From: CAZRRV01 sp964406705
GTDB lineage: Bacteria; Bacillota; Clostridia; Oscillospirales; Acutalibacteraceae
NCBI GenBank assembly: GCA_964406705.1
Contig: CAYOSS010000005.1
Span: forward strand, 1 to 39,426
DNA length: 39,426 nucleotides
Reading direction: 5' to 3'
Positions 21,394 through 29,368 of this stretch are shown here, in pieces. The number at the start of each line of letters is the position of its first letter. Position 1 is the stretch's first letter. Below the pieces are notes generated by a model that worked only from the letters and a program-made list of their open reading frames with translations, made no database searches and had not been told where the DNA came from. Both the position numbers and the translations under genes were made by a program.

Positions 21394-22299
21394 CTACTTG
21401 CGGTACTTCTCTATCCTCGCGGAGACAATGGTGACGTCCGTGACAGGCTTGTCGCTGGAATCGGTCTCTACGGCGGCAATCTTATCCACAACGTCCATAC
21501 CTTTGAAGACCTGCCCGAACACCGTGTGCCCGCCGCTCTCGCGGAAGGCCCCGTCAAGGTTGATGTTACCGCCGGTCCTGCCGTAAAGCTCCCAGACCTC
21601 CTCCGGGACGGCGTACTCCAACGGGTAGATCCCGCCGTTGGCCTCTATGAACGACGCGAGCGTCGGGTACTGGCCTAAGATTTGCGGGTTCTGCCGCTTG
21701 TAGGCGTCGTACGACTCCTTCGCGTTTTTGTAGGTCTCGTCGTAGTTGAAGTTCTCGCGGTCGAAGTCGTCGGCGGTCGCCTGGTTGATGAAAAACTGGC
21801 TGCCGTTAGTGTTGACGCCGGAGTTCGCCATAGCGAGTGAGCCGCGAAGGTTGAGCAGCTTCTTGTCGAACTCGTCCTCGAAGTCGTCCTCCCAGATGCT
21901 TTTGCCGCCGGTGCCGTCCTGGTTCTCGGTGTCGCCGCCCTGGATCATAAAGCCCTCTATCACGCGGTGGAATATGATCCCGTTGTACGCGCCCTTGTTA
22001 ATAAGCCCTTTGAAGTTTTCCACCGCTTTGGGGGCCGCCTCCGGGAACAGCCTTATGTAGATTTCCCCCATCGAGGTGACGAGCACCGCGATTTCCTCCC
22101 CGGCGGCGGGCTCCTCCAACTGAAAGCCGACCGCCTTGTCCGGGTAGGCGTCGCCGACGGTCTGCGGGTCGGGGTGGGGGATGTAGTCGGGCGAGCTGTC
22201 GAAGCGGCCGGGCGTCGTCTTCTGCTTGCCGCAGCCGCAAAGGATCAGCGGGAGTGTCGCCGCGGCGCAGAGCGCTCTCAGCAGGATTTTCCTTTTCAT
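21394..22299 (-). CDS. Lipoprotein cyclophilin-type peptidyl-prolyl isomerase
   Basis: Predicted to help fold exported proteins at the outer face of the membrane. 301 residues. The signal peptide MKRKILLRAL... ends in a lipobox L-C-G-C with the modified Cys at 23. The cyclophilin domain from about 70 shows F-H-R-V-I-E-G-F-M-I-Q-G-G-D, A-M-A-N-S-G-V-N-T-N-G-S-Q-F-F-I and G-H-T-V-F-G-Q-V, including the catalytic Arg, Phe and Gln positions. An insertion of about 60 residues (D-D-F-D-R-E-N-F-N-Y-D onward) separates the S-Q-F-F-I strand from the end. A promoter lies at 22413-22441, leaving a GC-rich leader of about 105 bases. Confidence 0.93.
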   Translation of the reverse strand: MKRKILLRALCAAATLPLILCGCGKQKTTPGRFDSSPDYIPHPDPQTVGDAYPDKAVGFQLEEPAAGEEIAVLVTSMGEIYIRLFPEAAPKAVENFKGLINKGAYNGIIFHRVIEGFMIQGGDTENQDGTGGKSIWEDDFEDEFDKKLLNLRGSLAMANSGVNTNGSQFFINQATADDFDRENFNYDETYKNAKESYDAYKRQNPQILGQYPTLASFIEANGGIYPLEYAVPEEVWELYGRTGGNINLDGAFRESGGHTVFGQVFKGMDVVDKIAAVETDSSDKPVTDVTIVSARIEKYRK

Positions 22300-22412
22300 T
22301 AAAGTTACCTCTCATTCGTTTTATTGATAGCTTGAAGTGTTCGCGCCCCGGGCGCGGAGCCGAGCGGCCGGGCCGCGCGGCCGGCGGGCGAATTTCCCCC
22401 TCTCTACTCTAT

Positions 22413-22441
22413 AATTTACCGCGGGCGGGGGCGTTTGTCAA
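22413..22441 (-). promoter_or_regulatory. Probable promoter of the cyclophilin gene
   Basis: Read leftward: TTGACA (22436-22441), 17-bp spacer, TAAATT (22413-22418). The leader down to the ATG at 22299 contains strong GC-rich inverted repeats (about 22338-22385). It is divergent from the ffh promoter at 22481. Confidence 0.55.
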
Positions 22442-22480
22442 GTATTTTCGGCTCCCGCCGCGAAATTCCTTCGTTTTTGC

Positions 22481-22509
22481 TTGACAATCCGGGTAAAAGA
22501 TTGTACAAT
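22481..22509 (+). promoter_or_regulatory. Promoter of the ffh cluster
   Basis: TTGACA (22481-22486), 17-bp spacer, TACAAT (22504-22509), 33 bp before the ffh start. Confidence 0.8.
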
Positions 22510-22541
22510 AGTAGAAACGCGATGAGGAAGGGGGCGCCGCC

Positions 22542-23879
22542 GTGGCATTCGAGAGTTTATCCGAAAAGCTCTCCGGTGTGTTTCGGCGGATGAGATCCCA
22601 CGGTCGCCTCACCGAGTCCGACCTTAAGGACGCGATGCGCGAGGTGCGTATGGCGCTGTTGGAGGCGGACGTCAACTACAAGGTCGCGAAGGACTTCACC
22701 GCCCGCGTCACCGAGAAGAGCATAGGGGAAAAGGTGATGGACAGCCTCACCCCGGCGCAAATGGTGATCAAGATTGTCCGCGACGAGCTCACCGAGCTTA
22801 TGGGCGGGGAGACGGCGAGGCTCAAGACCGCCCCCCGGATCCCTACCGTGGTGATGATGTGCGGTCTGCAGGGTTCGGGCAAGACCACTCACAGCGCGAA
22901 GCTCGCGAAACGCCTGAAATCTCAGGGCAACCGCCCGCTCCTTGTGGCGTGCGACATCTACCGCCCGGCGGCGATAGACCAGCTCAAGGTTCTGGGCGAG
23001 AAGGTTGGCGTGCCGGTGTTCGAGCGCGGCACCAACCCCCCCGAGCAAACGGCTAAAGAGGCTGTCTCCTATTCGCGGGACCACGGGTACGACTGGGTCA
23101 TACTCGACACGGCGGGGCGGCTCCACATCGACGACGAGCTTATGGCGGAGTTGGAGCGGATATGCGCCGCGGTTGAGGTCAACGAGAAGCTGCTTGTCGT
23201 GGACTCTATGGTCGGTCAGGATTCCGTGAATATCGCTAAAGCGTTCAACGATCGGTTGGAGATAGACGGCGTCATCCTCACCAAGTTGGACGGCGACACC
23301 AGGGGCGGCGCGGCGCTCTCCGTCCGCGCGGTGACGGGCAAGCCCATAAAGTTTGTAGGCACGGGCGAGAAGTTGGACGATTTGGACGAGTTTCACCCCG
23401 ACAGAATGGCGTCGAGGATCCTCGGGATGGGCGACGTGCTCTCGCTCATCGAGAAGGTGGAGAACGAGGTCAGCGAAAAGGAAGCCCAGAAAACCGCCGA
23501 CCGGCTGCTGCAAAACAAGTTTGACTTAAACGACTTGTTGGAGCAGTTTCGCCAGATTAAGAAAATGGGCTCCGTCAAGTCCCTGCTCTCCATGCTCCCC
23601 GGGGTGGGCAACAAGCTGAAGGACGTCGATATAGACGAGCGCGAGTTCGTCCGTTTCGAGGCCATAATCCAGTCTATGACGGTGAAGGAGCGGGAGCACC
23701 CCGAGGTGCTGAACGCCTCCAGACGGCGGCGCATAGCGGCGGGGTCCGGCACGACGGTGGAGCAGGTTAACCGGCTTATGAGCCAGTACAACCAGATGAA
23801 GAAGATGTTCAAGGAGTTTGGCGGCAAGGGCAAGAGAGGGCTTCGCGGAATGCGCCTGCCGAGCGGCTTCGGGATGTAG
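22542..23879 (+). CDS. ffh: Signal recognition particle GTPase Ffh
   Basis: Binds signal sequences of nascent membrane and secreted proteins and delivers ribosomes to FtsY. 445 residues from a GTG start with GGAAGGGGG upstream. The N domain is followed by the G domain with P-loop G-L-Q-G-S-G-K-T-T, D-T-A-G-R and T-K-L-D-G. The C-terminal M domain has the methionine-rich signal-binding groove (M-S-Q-Y-N-Q-M-K-K-M) and ends G-M-R-L-P-S-G-F-G-M. Full length. The usual upstream partner ylxM is not present; the gene before it is on the other strand. Confidence 0.97.
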   Translation: MAFESLSEKLSGVFRRMRSHGRLTESDLKDAMREVRMALLEADVNYKVAKDFTARVTEKSIGEKVMDSLTPAQMVIKIVRDELTELMGGETARLKTAPRIPTVVMMCGLQGSGKTTHSAKLAKRLKSQGNRPLLVACDIYRPAAIDQLKVLGEKVGVPVFERGTNPPEQTAKEAVSYSRDHGYDWVILDTAGRLHIDDELMAELERICAAVEVNEKLLVVDSMVGQDSVNIAKAFNDRLEIDGVILTKLDGDTRGGAALSVRAVTGKPIKFVGTGEKLDDLDEFHPDRMASRILGMGDVLSLIEKVENEVSEKEAQKTADRLLQNKFDLNDLLEQFRQIKKMGSVKSLLSMLPGVGNKLKDVDIDEREFVRFEAIIQSMTVKEREHPEVLNASRRRRIAAGSGTTVEQVNRLMSQYNQMKKMFKEFGGKGKRGLRGMRLPSGFGM

Positions 23880-23958
23880 CGGCTTTCCCGCGCCAAGGGT
23901 CGGCGCGTGCGGAATATACATATACACAAAAGAATTTTTAGTGGAGATGGAGAACTTT

Positions 23959-24204
23959 ATGGCAGTAAAAATCAGGCTGCGCCGCATGGGCGCGAAGAAA
24001 TCCCCGTTTTACCGCGTGGTCGTGGCGGACGGGCGCTATCCGAGAGACGGGCGCTTCATCGAGGAGTTGGGTTACTACGACCCGATGACCGACCCGGCGA
24101 GCGTCAAGATCGACGGGGATAAGGCGAAGCAGTGGCTGGCGAACGGCGCCCAGCCCACGGATACGGTGAGGGCGCTGCTCAAAAAGAGCGGCATCATAGG
24201 TTAG
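23959..24204 (+). CDS. rpsP: 30S ribosomal protein bS16
   Basis: 81 residues, the complete protein: MAVKIRLRRMGAKKSPFYR at the start and the conserved G-R-F-I-E-E-L-G-Y-Y-D-P. The start is chosen by family alignment and by GGAG 6 bases upstream; the frame is open before it. It lies 79 bp after ffh. A GC-rich stem (CGCGCC / GGCGCG at 23889-23907) lies in that gap. Confidence 0.97.
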   Translation: MAVKIRLRRMGAKKSPFYRVVVADGRYPRDGRFIEELGYYDPMTDPASVKIDGDKAKQWLANGAQPTDTVRALLKKSGIIG

Positions 24205-24241
24205 GTTTAACCCTAAGGCAACTTTAAGGAGGAATTGTGGT

Positions 24242-24475
24242 ATGACCGAGTTACTTGAGGCGATGGCGCGGGGGCTTGTGGAGGACCCGGAGCAGGTCGC
24301 GGTGACGGTAGACGAGCCGGACGAAGAGGGCGTCATTGTGTACCATCTTCACACCGGCGAGGAGGATATGGGGCGCGTTATAGGCAAGCAGGGCAGAATT
24401 GCCAACGCCATTCGCGTGGTTATGCGCAACGCCGCCGCGAGGCTGGGTCAGAAGGTTCGCGTCGAGATAGGCTAA
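24242..24475 (+). CDS. khpA: KH-domain RNA-binding protein KhpA
   Basis: 77-residue single KH domain with the RNA-binding loop G-R-V-I-G-K-Q-G-R. With KhpB it binds RNAs affecting cell division and growth in Firmicutes (family knowledge). The gene keeps its classic place between rpsP and rimM. AAGGAGGAATT precedes the start. Confidence 0.95.
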   Translation: MTELLEAMARGLVEDPEQVAVTVDEPDEEGVIVYHLHTGEEDMGRVIGKQGRIANAIRVVMRNAAARLGQKVRVEIG

Positions 24476-24510
24476 AACCGACCGCCGCCCCGGGGGAGAA
24501 CCGCCCGGGG

Positions 24511-24600
24511 TGGTTTCGCCGCCGGGACCTGCACACTTGGGGTGGTCTTGCCGCCGGGGCCTGTACACCGGGGGCGGTCTTGCCGCCGGGGCTCGCGCCG
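24511..24600 (+). repeat. Three imperfect 32-bp tandem repeats between khpA and rimM
   Basis: Units begin at GGTTTCGCCGCC (about 24512), GGTCTTGCCGCC (24544) and GGTCTTGCCGCC (24576), each 32 bp apart and diverged by a few bases. The period is not a multiple of three, and the repeats are outside both genes. The reverse complement resembles the GGCCCCGGCAAG core of the trmD 33-bp repeats, and the first unit (CGCCGCCGGGACCTG) resembles the CGCCGCCCGGACCTG of the trmD 42-bp repeat. Confidence 0.75.
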
Positions 24601-24635
24601 GGCGGTTTGGCGGCGCCGGCAAAGGAAAGTTTGGA

Positions 24636-25148
24636 ATGCTGAAAAAATATATAGAGACGGGTCAGATCGTGGGCACACACGGGGTGCGCGGAGAAGTCCG
24701 CGTGTACCCTATGGCGGACAGCCCCGATTTTTTGTTGGGCTTTAAGCGGGTTTACCTGTCCCGGAGGGGGAAGCCCGTCGCGGTGCTTTCCTCCAGGCGG
24801 CACGGGAACGTGGTCTTGTTAAAGTTGGACGGTGTCGCCGACGCGAACGCCGCCGAGCAGCTTGTGGGCAAGAAGGTATTTATCAACCGCGAGGACGTGA
24901 CGCTCCCTCCCGGGCGCTACTTCGTGGAGGATTTGGTCGGCTGCCGGGCGTTGGTCTCCGGGACCGATAAAGAAATCGGCGTCATCTCCGAGGTGAAATG
25001 CCTTCCCGCGAACGATGTCTGGGTGATAAAAAGTTCCGGCAGGGAGGTGCTGCTCCCGGCGGTGGAGGAGTTTGTGGGAGCGGTGTGCCCCGAGGAGGGG
25101 TATGTTGAGATAAAGCCGCGCAAAGGGTTGCTCCCCGATGAGGATTGA
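24636..25148 (+). CDS. rimM: 16S rRNA processing factor RimM
   Basis: Assists maturation of the 30S head. 170 residues from ATG 24636 (AAAGGAAAG upstream). The N-terminal RimM barrel shows G-Q-I-V-G-T-H-G-V-R-G-E-V-R-V, and the C-terminal PRC barrel has L-P-A-N-D-V-W-V-I and L-L-P-A-V-E-E-F-V. The gene overlaps the trmD start by 11 bp, implying translational coupling. The frame is open upstream through the tandem repeats, but that part has no family match. Confidence 0.95.
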   Translation: MLKKYIETGQIVGTHGVRGEVRVYPMADSPDFLLGFKRVYLSRRGKPVAVLSSRRHGNVVLLKLDGVADANAAEQLVGKKVFINREDVTLPPGRYFVEDLVGCRALVSGTDKEIGVISEVKCLPANDVWVIKSSGREVLLPAVEEFVGAVCPEEGYVEIKPRKGLLPDED

Positions 25149-26364
25149 CATTCTGACCCTCTTCCCCGCGATGTGCGAGGCGGTGGCGGGAGAGAGTATC
25201 ATAGGCAGGGCAAGAAAAAGCGGCGCGGTGGAGATTTACTGCCACAATATCCGCGACTACTCCACGGATAAGCACGGGCGGGTTGACGACGCCCCCTACG
25301 GCGGCGGCAAGGGCATGGTGATGGCGGCGCAACCCATTTTTGACTGCGTCAGGGCGGTCACTAAGGGGCGGCGGACGCGGCTTGTATACTTATCCCCCAA
25401 GGGGGAGCGGTTCACCCAGGGTAAGGCGGAGGAGCTTTCCCGAGAGGAGAGTTTAACCCTGCTTTGCGGGCATTACGAGGGCGTGGACCAGCGGGTGCTG
25501 GATAAACTCCGCCCGGAGGAGATTTCCATAGGGGACTACGTGCTGACCGGCGGGGAGCTGCCCGCGCTTGTGGTGACCGACGCGGTGTGCCGTATGCTGC
25601 CGGGGGTGCTTTCGGACCCCGAGTGCTACAGCGAGGAGAGCTTTTACAGCGGGCTTTTGGAGTACCCGCATTACACGCGGCCCGAGGTTTGGGAGGGTAT
25701 GGCGGTGCCGGCGGTGCTCTTAGGCGGCAACCACGCCGAGGTGGAGCGCTGGCGGCTCGAGCGCGCGAGGGAGATCACTCTCGAACGCCGCCCGGACCTG
25801 CTTGGCGCGGAGAAGATCACCCCCCGGCGCCGCCCGGACCTGTCAGACGCGGGGGAGTCCTCCCCGGTCGGCGTCTCTTGCGAGGAGGGGACCACCCCGG
25901 CTGCCGACTCCGGCAATACGGAGACCGCCCTGACCGTCGGCCCCGGCAGGGCAGAAAGCACCCCGGCTGTCAATCTTTGCAAGGCGGAGACCGCCCCGGT
26001 TGTCGGCCCCGGCAAGACGGGGAACGCCTCACCTTCTGACCCCGGCAAGGTGGATAACGCCCCGACTGCCGACCCCGGCAAGGTGAATAACGTCCCGACC
26101 GCCGACCCCGGCAAGGTGAATAACGTCCCGACCGCCGGCCCCGGCAAGGTGGCGAGCACGCCGACCGGCGGCCCCGGCAAGGTGGATGACGCCCCGGCTG
26201 CCGGCCCCGGCAAGGCGGAGAACACGTCGACCGGCGGCCCCGGCAAGGCGGAGATCGCCTCACCTGCTGACCCCGGCAGGGCGGCGAGCACCCCGACCGC
26301 CGGCCCCGGCAGGGCGGCGAGCACCCCGACCGCCGGCCCCGGCAAGGCGGAAACCGCCGGGTAA
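25138..26364 (+). CDS. trmD: tRNA (guanine37-N1)-methyltransferase TrmD with a repetitive C-terminal tail
   Basis: Methylates G37 next to the anticodon, preventing frameshifting. The enzyme proper (residues 1 to about 225) is complete: M-R-I-D-I-L-T-L-F-P at the start, G-G-G-K-G-M-V, L-S-P-K-G-E-R-F-T-Q, the trefoil-knot motif C-G-H-Y-E-G-V-D-Q-R and S-I-G-D-Y-V-L-T-G-G-E-L-P. Most TrmDs end just after the R-R-P-D-L-L found here near 217-222. This one continues to 408 residues: a 14-residue motif (R-R-P-D-L) occurs twice, then fourteen 11-residue repeats of the type G-K-V-D-N-A-P-T-A-D-P. The tail is rich in Pro, Gly, Ala and Thr and should be disordered. The frame stays open throughout, so selection or chance in-frame expansion has kept it. 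Confidence 0.95.
   Translation: MRIDILTLFPAMCEAVAGESIIGRARKSGAVEIYCHNIRDYSTDKHGRVDDAPYGGGKGMVMAAQPIFDCVRAVTKGRRTRLVYLSPKGERFTQGKAEELSREESLTLLCGHYEGVDQRVLDKLRPEEISIGDYVLTGGELPALVVTDAVCRMLPGVLSDPECYSEESFYSGLLEYPHYTRPEVWEGMAVPAVLLGGNHAEVERWRLERAREITLERRPDLLGAEKITPRRRPDLSDAGESSPVGVSCEEGTTPAADSGNTETALTVGPGRAESTPAVNLCKAETAPVVGPGKTGNASPSDPGKVDNAPTADPGKVNNVPTADPGKVNNVPTAGPGKVASTPTGGPGKVDDAPAAGPGKAENTSTGGPGKAEIASPADPGRAASTPTAGPGRAASTPTAGPGKAETAG
25879..26364 (+). repeat. 33-bp minisatellite encoding the TrmD tail
   Basis: Fourteen complete 33-bp units (25879-26340) plus a partial unit of seven codons and the stop. The consensus protein unit is G-K/R-A/V-x-x-x-P-T-A/G-G/D-P. The first units are the most diverged, and the 12th and 13th encode identical peptides (GRAASTPTAGP), suggesting growth at the 3' end. 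Every unit is 33 bp, so copy-number change keeps the frame. Confidence 0.92.
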
Positions 26365-26513
26365 CGGTCTTTCGCCGTGCGATCCGGCACGGGGTGTGGT
26401 GGCATTTCGCCGATAAGTTTTGCACACGGTTGTGCTTTTAGACGAAACCTAAAGCGGCACGATCCGCAATTTTGGGTGTTCCTACGATCTTTCGCTATTT
26501 TCCCTCGCGGGTG

Positions 26514-26543
26514 TTGACTAAACCCCGGAATCGGTGGTATAAT
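26514..26543 (+). promoter_or_regulatory. Promoter of the HPr gene
   Basis: TTGACT (26514-26519), 18-bp spacer, perfect TATAAT (26538-26543), 36 bp before the ATG. The 149-bp gap after trmD shows no other signal. Confidence 0.8.
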
Positions 26544-26579
26544 AAGCATATCTTAGAGGGAAGTAAGGAGATCTTGCTG

Positions 26580-26843
26580 ATGTACGTAAAGGATGTTGTC
26601 GTTAAAAATCAGGTCGGGTTGCACGCCCGCCCCGCGACGTTCTTTATTCAGAAGGCCAACGAGTACAAGTCCTCCATCTGGGTGGAAAAAGAAGAGCGCC
26701 GCGTCAACGCGAAGAGCCTACTCGGGGTGCTCTCCCTCGGGATAGAGGGCGGCGCCGCGATAAAGATCATCGCGGACGGCTCCGACGAGGAGTCCGCCGT
26801 GTTAGGGCTCCAGCGTTTGCTTGAGTCGGGCTTCGCGGAGTAG
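26580..26843 (+). CDS. ptsH: HPr-family phosphocarrier protein
   Basis: 87 residues. His15 in V-G-L-H-A-R-P-A is the residue phosphorylated by enzyme I. Ser46 in V-N-A-K-S-L-L-G-V matches the HPr-kinase site used in Firmicute carbon catabolite control. The start at 26580 has AAGGAG upstream; the frame is open earlier without support. It is a single-gene unit with its own promoter and terminator, not part of a ptsHI operon. Crh lacks the histidine, so this is HPr proper. It occupies the place after trmD where rplS often sits. Confidence 0.95.
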   Translation: MYVKDVVVKNQVGLHARPATFFIQKANEYKSSIWVEKEERRVNAKSLLGVLSLGIEGGAAIKIIADGSDEESAVLGLQRLLESGFAE

Positions 26844-26862
26844 CAGGGGAGCGGCTGTCAAT

Positions 26863-26899
26863 GCGGAATCCTCCGAGTCCCGGGGGTTCCGCGTTTTTT
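26863..26899 (+). terminator. Rho-independent terminator of the HPr gene
   Basis: GCGGAATCC (26863-26871) pairs with GGGTTCCGC (26884-26892), one G-U pair, then G and six Ts. The remaining gap to the ruvC promoter (26900-27135) is GC-rich and shows no supported gene. Confidence 0.85.
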
Positions 26900-27135
26900 G
26901 TTTTGCCGGCGCGTTATAAGCGGGTCTTGCCAAGCGGGTCTAACCCGTCCGGCGCCGCGCCCGCGCCGCCCCGCAAGCGGTTTGCTCCCGCCGCGTTGCG
27001 CCCGCGAGGCCTCATAAGCGATCAGGCGGGTTATGCCCGGCGCCTCGTGCCCGCGCCCCCGCGACCGCCCTCACCGAGCGCCTCTCGCCTGCCCGCCGCG
27101 ACACCCTATCCGCCCTGCCCCGCCGCAAGAAAGCC

Positions 27136-27164
27136 TTGCCATAAGCCGCCCTATGTGGTATAAT
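27136..27164 (+). promoter_or_regulatory. Promoter of the ruvCAB cluster
   Basis: TTGCCA (27136-27141), 17-bp spacer, perfect TATAAT (27159-27164), 30 bp before the ruvC start. No LexA box was recognised. Confidence 0.75.
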
Positions 27165-27194
27165 GTAGCTATCATCTTGAGCGGGGGCGGGGAG

Positions 27195-27734
27195 TTGCGC
27201 ATATTGGGGGTCGATCCCGGATACGCTATTGTGGGGTTCGGCGTGCTGGATTACTCCGGGAACACCTTCTCCACGGTCGATTACGGCGCGGTGGAGACTC
27301 CGGCGGGGATGCCTTTTTGCGAGCGGCTGACGAGGATTTACGACGGTATGTCCGCCGTCATAGCCCGCGACCGCCCCGAGGCGATGTCCGTGGAGAAGCT
27401 CTTCTTCAACTCCAACTCCAAGACCGCCATTGACGTCGCCCAGGCGAGGGGAGTGATCCTCCTTTCGGCGGCTAAAAGCGGCGTCCCGGTGCACGAGTAC
27501 ACCCCCCTTCAGGTAAAGCAGGCCGTCACCGGGTACGGGCGGGCGGATAAGCGGCAGACTATGGAGAAGACGCGGGTCATTTTGGGGCTGGAGCGCCTCC
27601 CCAAGCCGGACGACACCGCAGACGCCCTCGCCCTCGCCATTTGCCACGGGCACAACGCCGGCTCGCTGTTGGGGCGGCTGAGTGTAGGTACGGAGGGAAC
27701 ACCGTCTTCATATAACGCGTGGGGGAAGAAATGA
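27195..27734 (+). CDS. ruvC: Holliday junction resolvase RuvC
   Basis: Cuts Holliday junctions during recombinational repair. 179 residues from a TTG start giving M-R-I-L-G-V-D-P-G-Y-A, with GGGGGCGGGGAG immediately upstream. The metal-binding acidic residues are visible in G-V-D-P-G, S-V-E-K-L-F-F and P-D-D-T-A-D-A-L-A. The frame is open upstream but carries no family sequence. Its stop overlaps the ruvA start (ATGA). Confidence 0.95.
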   Translation: MRILGVDPGYAIVGFGVLDYSGNTFSTVDYGAVETPAGMPFCERLTRIYDGMSAVIARDRPEAMSVEKLFFNSNSKTAIDVAQARGVILLSAAKSGVPVHEYTPLQVKQAVTGYGRADKRQTMEKTRVILGLERLPKPDDTADALALAICHGHNAGSLLGRLSVGTEGTPSSYNAWGKK

Positions 27735-28327
27735 TCTATTCGCTGAGAGGGATATTGACCGAGTGCGACGGCTCGTCCGCCGTGGTGGAGTGCGCCGGGG
27801 TCGGCTACCGCCTCGCCGTGAGCGCGTACACGGGCAACGCCCTGCCCCGGCGCGGTGGGGAGGTCTTTCTGTATACGTACCTCTCTTTGCGGGACGACGG
27901 GGCGGAGCTTTACGGGTTCTCGGAAAAGGCGGAGCTTGAGATGTTCCGGCGGCTGCTTTCGGTGAGCGGAGTCGGCCCCAAGGTCGCGCTGGCGGTGCTG
28001 TCCCGTTTCAGACCCGACGATCTCGCGAGGCTGATCGCCACGGGCGACTCCAGGACGCTCACGGGGGCGCCCGGAGTGGGGGCCAAGACGGCGCAGCGCA
28101 TCGTGTTGGAGCTTAAAGACAAGGTCGCGGCGGTGGCTTTCCCCGGAAATGTTACCTCTGAAGGCCCGGCGGACGGGCTTTCCGGCGCGTCGGAGGCGGT
28201 GGGGGCGCTGGTGTCGCTGGGGTACTCGGCGTCAGACGCGGCGGCGGCCGTCGCCAAGCTCGATATGAACGAGAGCGCTGAGGATCTTATAAAGCAGGCT
28301 TTGAAGCTTTTGGCGGGGAGGGTGTAG
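27731..28327 (+). CDS. ruvA: Holliday junction branch migration protein RuvA
   Basis: Junction-binding tetramer that loads RuvB. 198 residues: N-terminal OB fold (M-I-Y-S-L-R-G), two helix-hairpin-helix motifs (V-S-G-V-G-P-K-V-A-L and A-P-G-V-G-A-K-T-A-Q-R) and the C-terminal RuvB-contact domain (L-V-S-L-G-Y-S). It overlaps ruvC by 4 bp; ruvB starts 3 bp later. Confidence 0.96.
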   Translation: MIYSLRGILTECDGSSAVVECAGVGYRLAVSAYTGNALPRRGGEVFLYTYLSLRDDGAELYGFSEKAELEMFRRLLSVSGVGPKVALAVLSRFRPDDLARLIATGDSRTLTGAPGVGAKTAQRIVLELKDKVAAVAFPGNVTSEGPADGLSGASEAVGALVSLGYSASDAAAAVAKLDMNESAEDLIKQALKLLAGRV

Positions 28328-28330
28328 CGT

Positions 28331-29368
28331 ATGGCGGAATTTGACCCCGAGAGCCGGTTTGTCACCCCCTCCGCGACGGAGAACGACAAGGACACCGAGC
28401 CCACCCTTCGCCCCCGCACCCTTATGGAGTACATCGGGCAGGATAAAGTCAAGGAGAATCTGGAAATTTATATGAAGGCGGCATCCCTGCGGGGCGAGCC
28501 GCTGGATCACGTCCTGCTGTACGGGCCTCCCGGGCTGGGCAAGACCACCCTCGCGGGGATCATAGCCAACGAGATGGGGGTGAACCTGCGCATCACCTCC
28601 GGGCCCGCCATAGAGAAGCAGGGCGACCTCGCCGCGCTGCTGACCAACCTCGGCGAGGGCGACATTCTCTTCATCGACGAGATCCACCGGCTCAACCGCA
28701 GCGTGGAGGAGATTTTGTACCCCGCGATGGAGGATTTCTCCCTCGATATTATTATCGGGAAAGGTCCCTCCGCGCGCTCGATAAGGCTGGATTTGCCGAA
28801 GTTTACTCTCGTGGGCGCGACGACCCGCTCGGGGCAGCTGACCGCGCCGCTGCGGGACAGGTTCGGGGTGCTGCTGCGGCTGGAGCTGTACACCCCGGAG
28901 CAGTTGGCGGAGATAGTCCGTCGCTCGGCGGGGATCCTCCATATCCCGGTGGACTCTGACGGCGCGCTCGAGATAGCCTCGCGTTCCCGCGGGACGCCCC
29001 GCATAGCGAACCGCCTGTTAAAGCGCGTGCGCGACATAGCCCAGGTGGAGTACGGCGGGGAGATAACCGCGGAGATAGCCTCCGACGCGCTCTCGCGTTT
29101 CGAGATTGACGAGTTGGGGCTGGACGCGTTCGACCGGCGGATGCTCTCGATCATCATCAGCAATTACGGCGGGGGGCCGGTGGGGCTCGAAACCTTAGCC
29201 GCGGCGCTGGGCGAGGAGAGCGTCACCATCGAGGACGTGTACGAGCCGTATCTGATGCAAATAGGCTTTTTGACGCGCACTTCCCGCGGGCGCTGCGTGA
29301 CGGGTCTCGCCTACGACCATTTAGGGCTGCGCCGCCCGGACGCGCCCGCGCAGGAATCCCTGCTGTGA
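28331..29368 (+). CDS. ruvB: Holliday junction branch migration ATPase RuvB
   Basis: AAA+ motor that drives branch migration with RuvA. 345 residues: Walker A G-P-P-G-L-G-K-T-T, Walker B L-F-I-D-E-I-H-R-L, sensor G-A-T-T-R-S-G, and a C-terminal winged helix ending near L-T-R-T-S-R-G-R. Full length. Its stop overlaps the next gene by 4 bp (GTGA). Confidence 0.97.
   Translation: MAEFDPESRFVTPSATENDKDTEPTLRPRTLMEYIGQDKVKENLEIYMKAASLRGEPLDHVLLYGPPGLGKTTLAGIIANEMGVNLRITSGPAIEKQGDLAALLTNLGEGDILFIDEIHRLNRSVEEILYPAMEDFSLDIIIGKGPSARSIRLDLPKFTLVGATTRSGQLTAPLRDRFGVLLRLELYTPEQLAEIVRRSAGILHIPVDSDGALEIASRSRGTPRIANRLLKRVRDIAQVEYGGEITAEIASDALSRFEIDELGLDAFDRRMLSIIISNYGGGPVGLETLAAALGEESVTIEDVYEPYLMQIGFLTRTSRGRCVTGLAYDHLGLRRPDAPAQESLL

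Noticed and set aside
25879..26364. CRISPR-like array
   Set aside because: The repeats are direct 33-bp units with no unique spacers, in frame inside trmD.
26900..27135. A small GC-rich open frame upstream of ruvC
   Set aside because: It encodes Pro/Arg-rich low-complexity sequence with no ribosome site; the ruvC family sequence starts only at the TTG at 27195.
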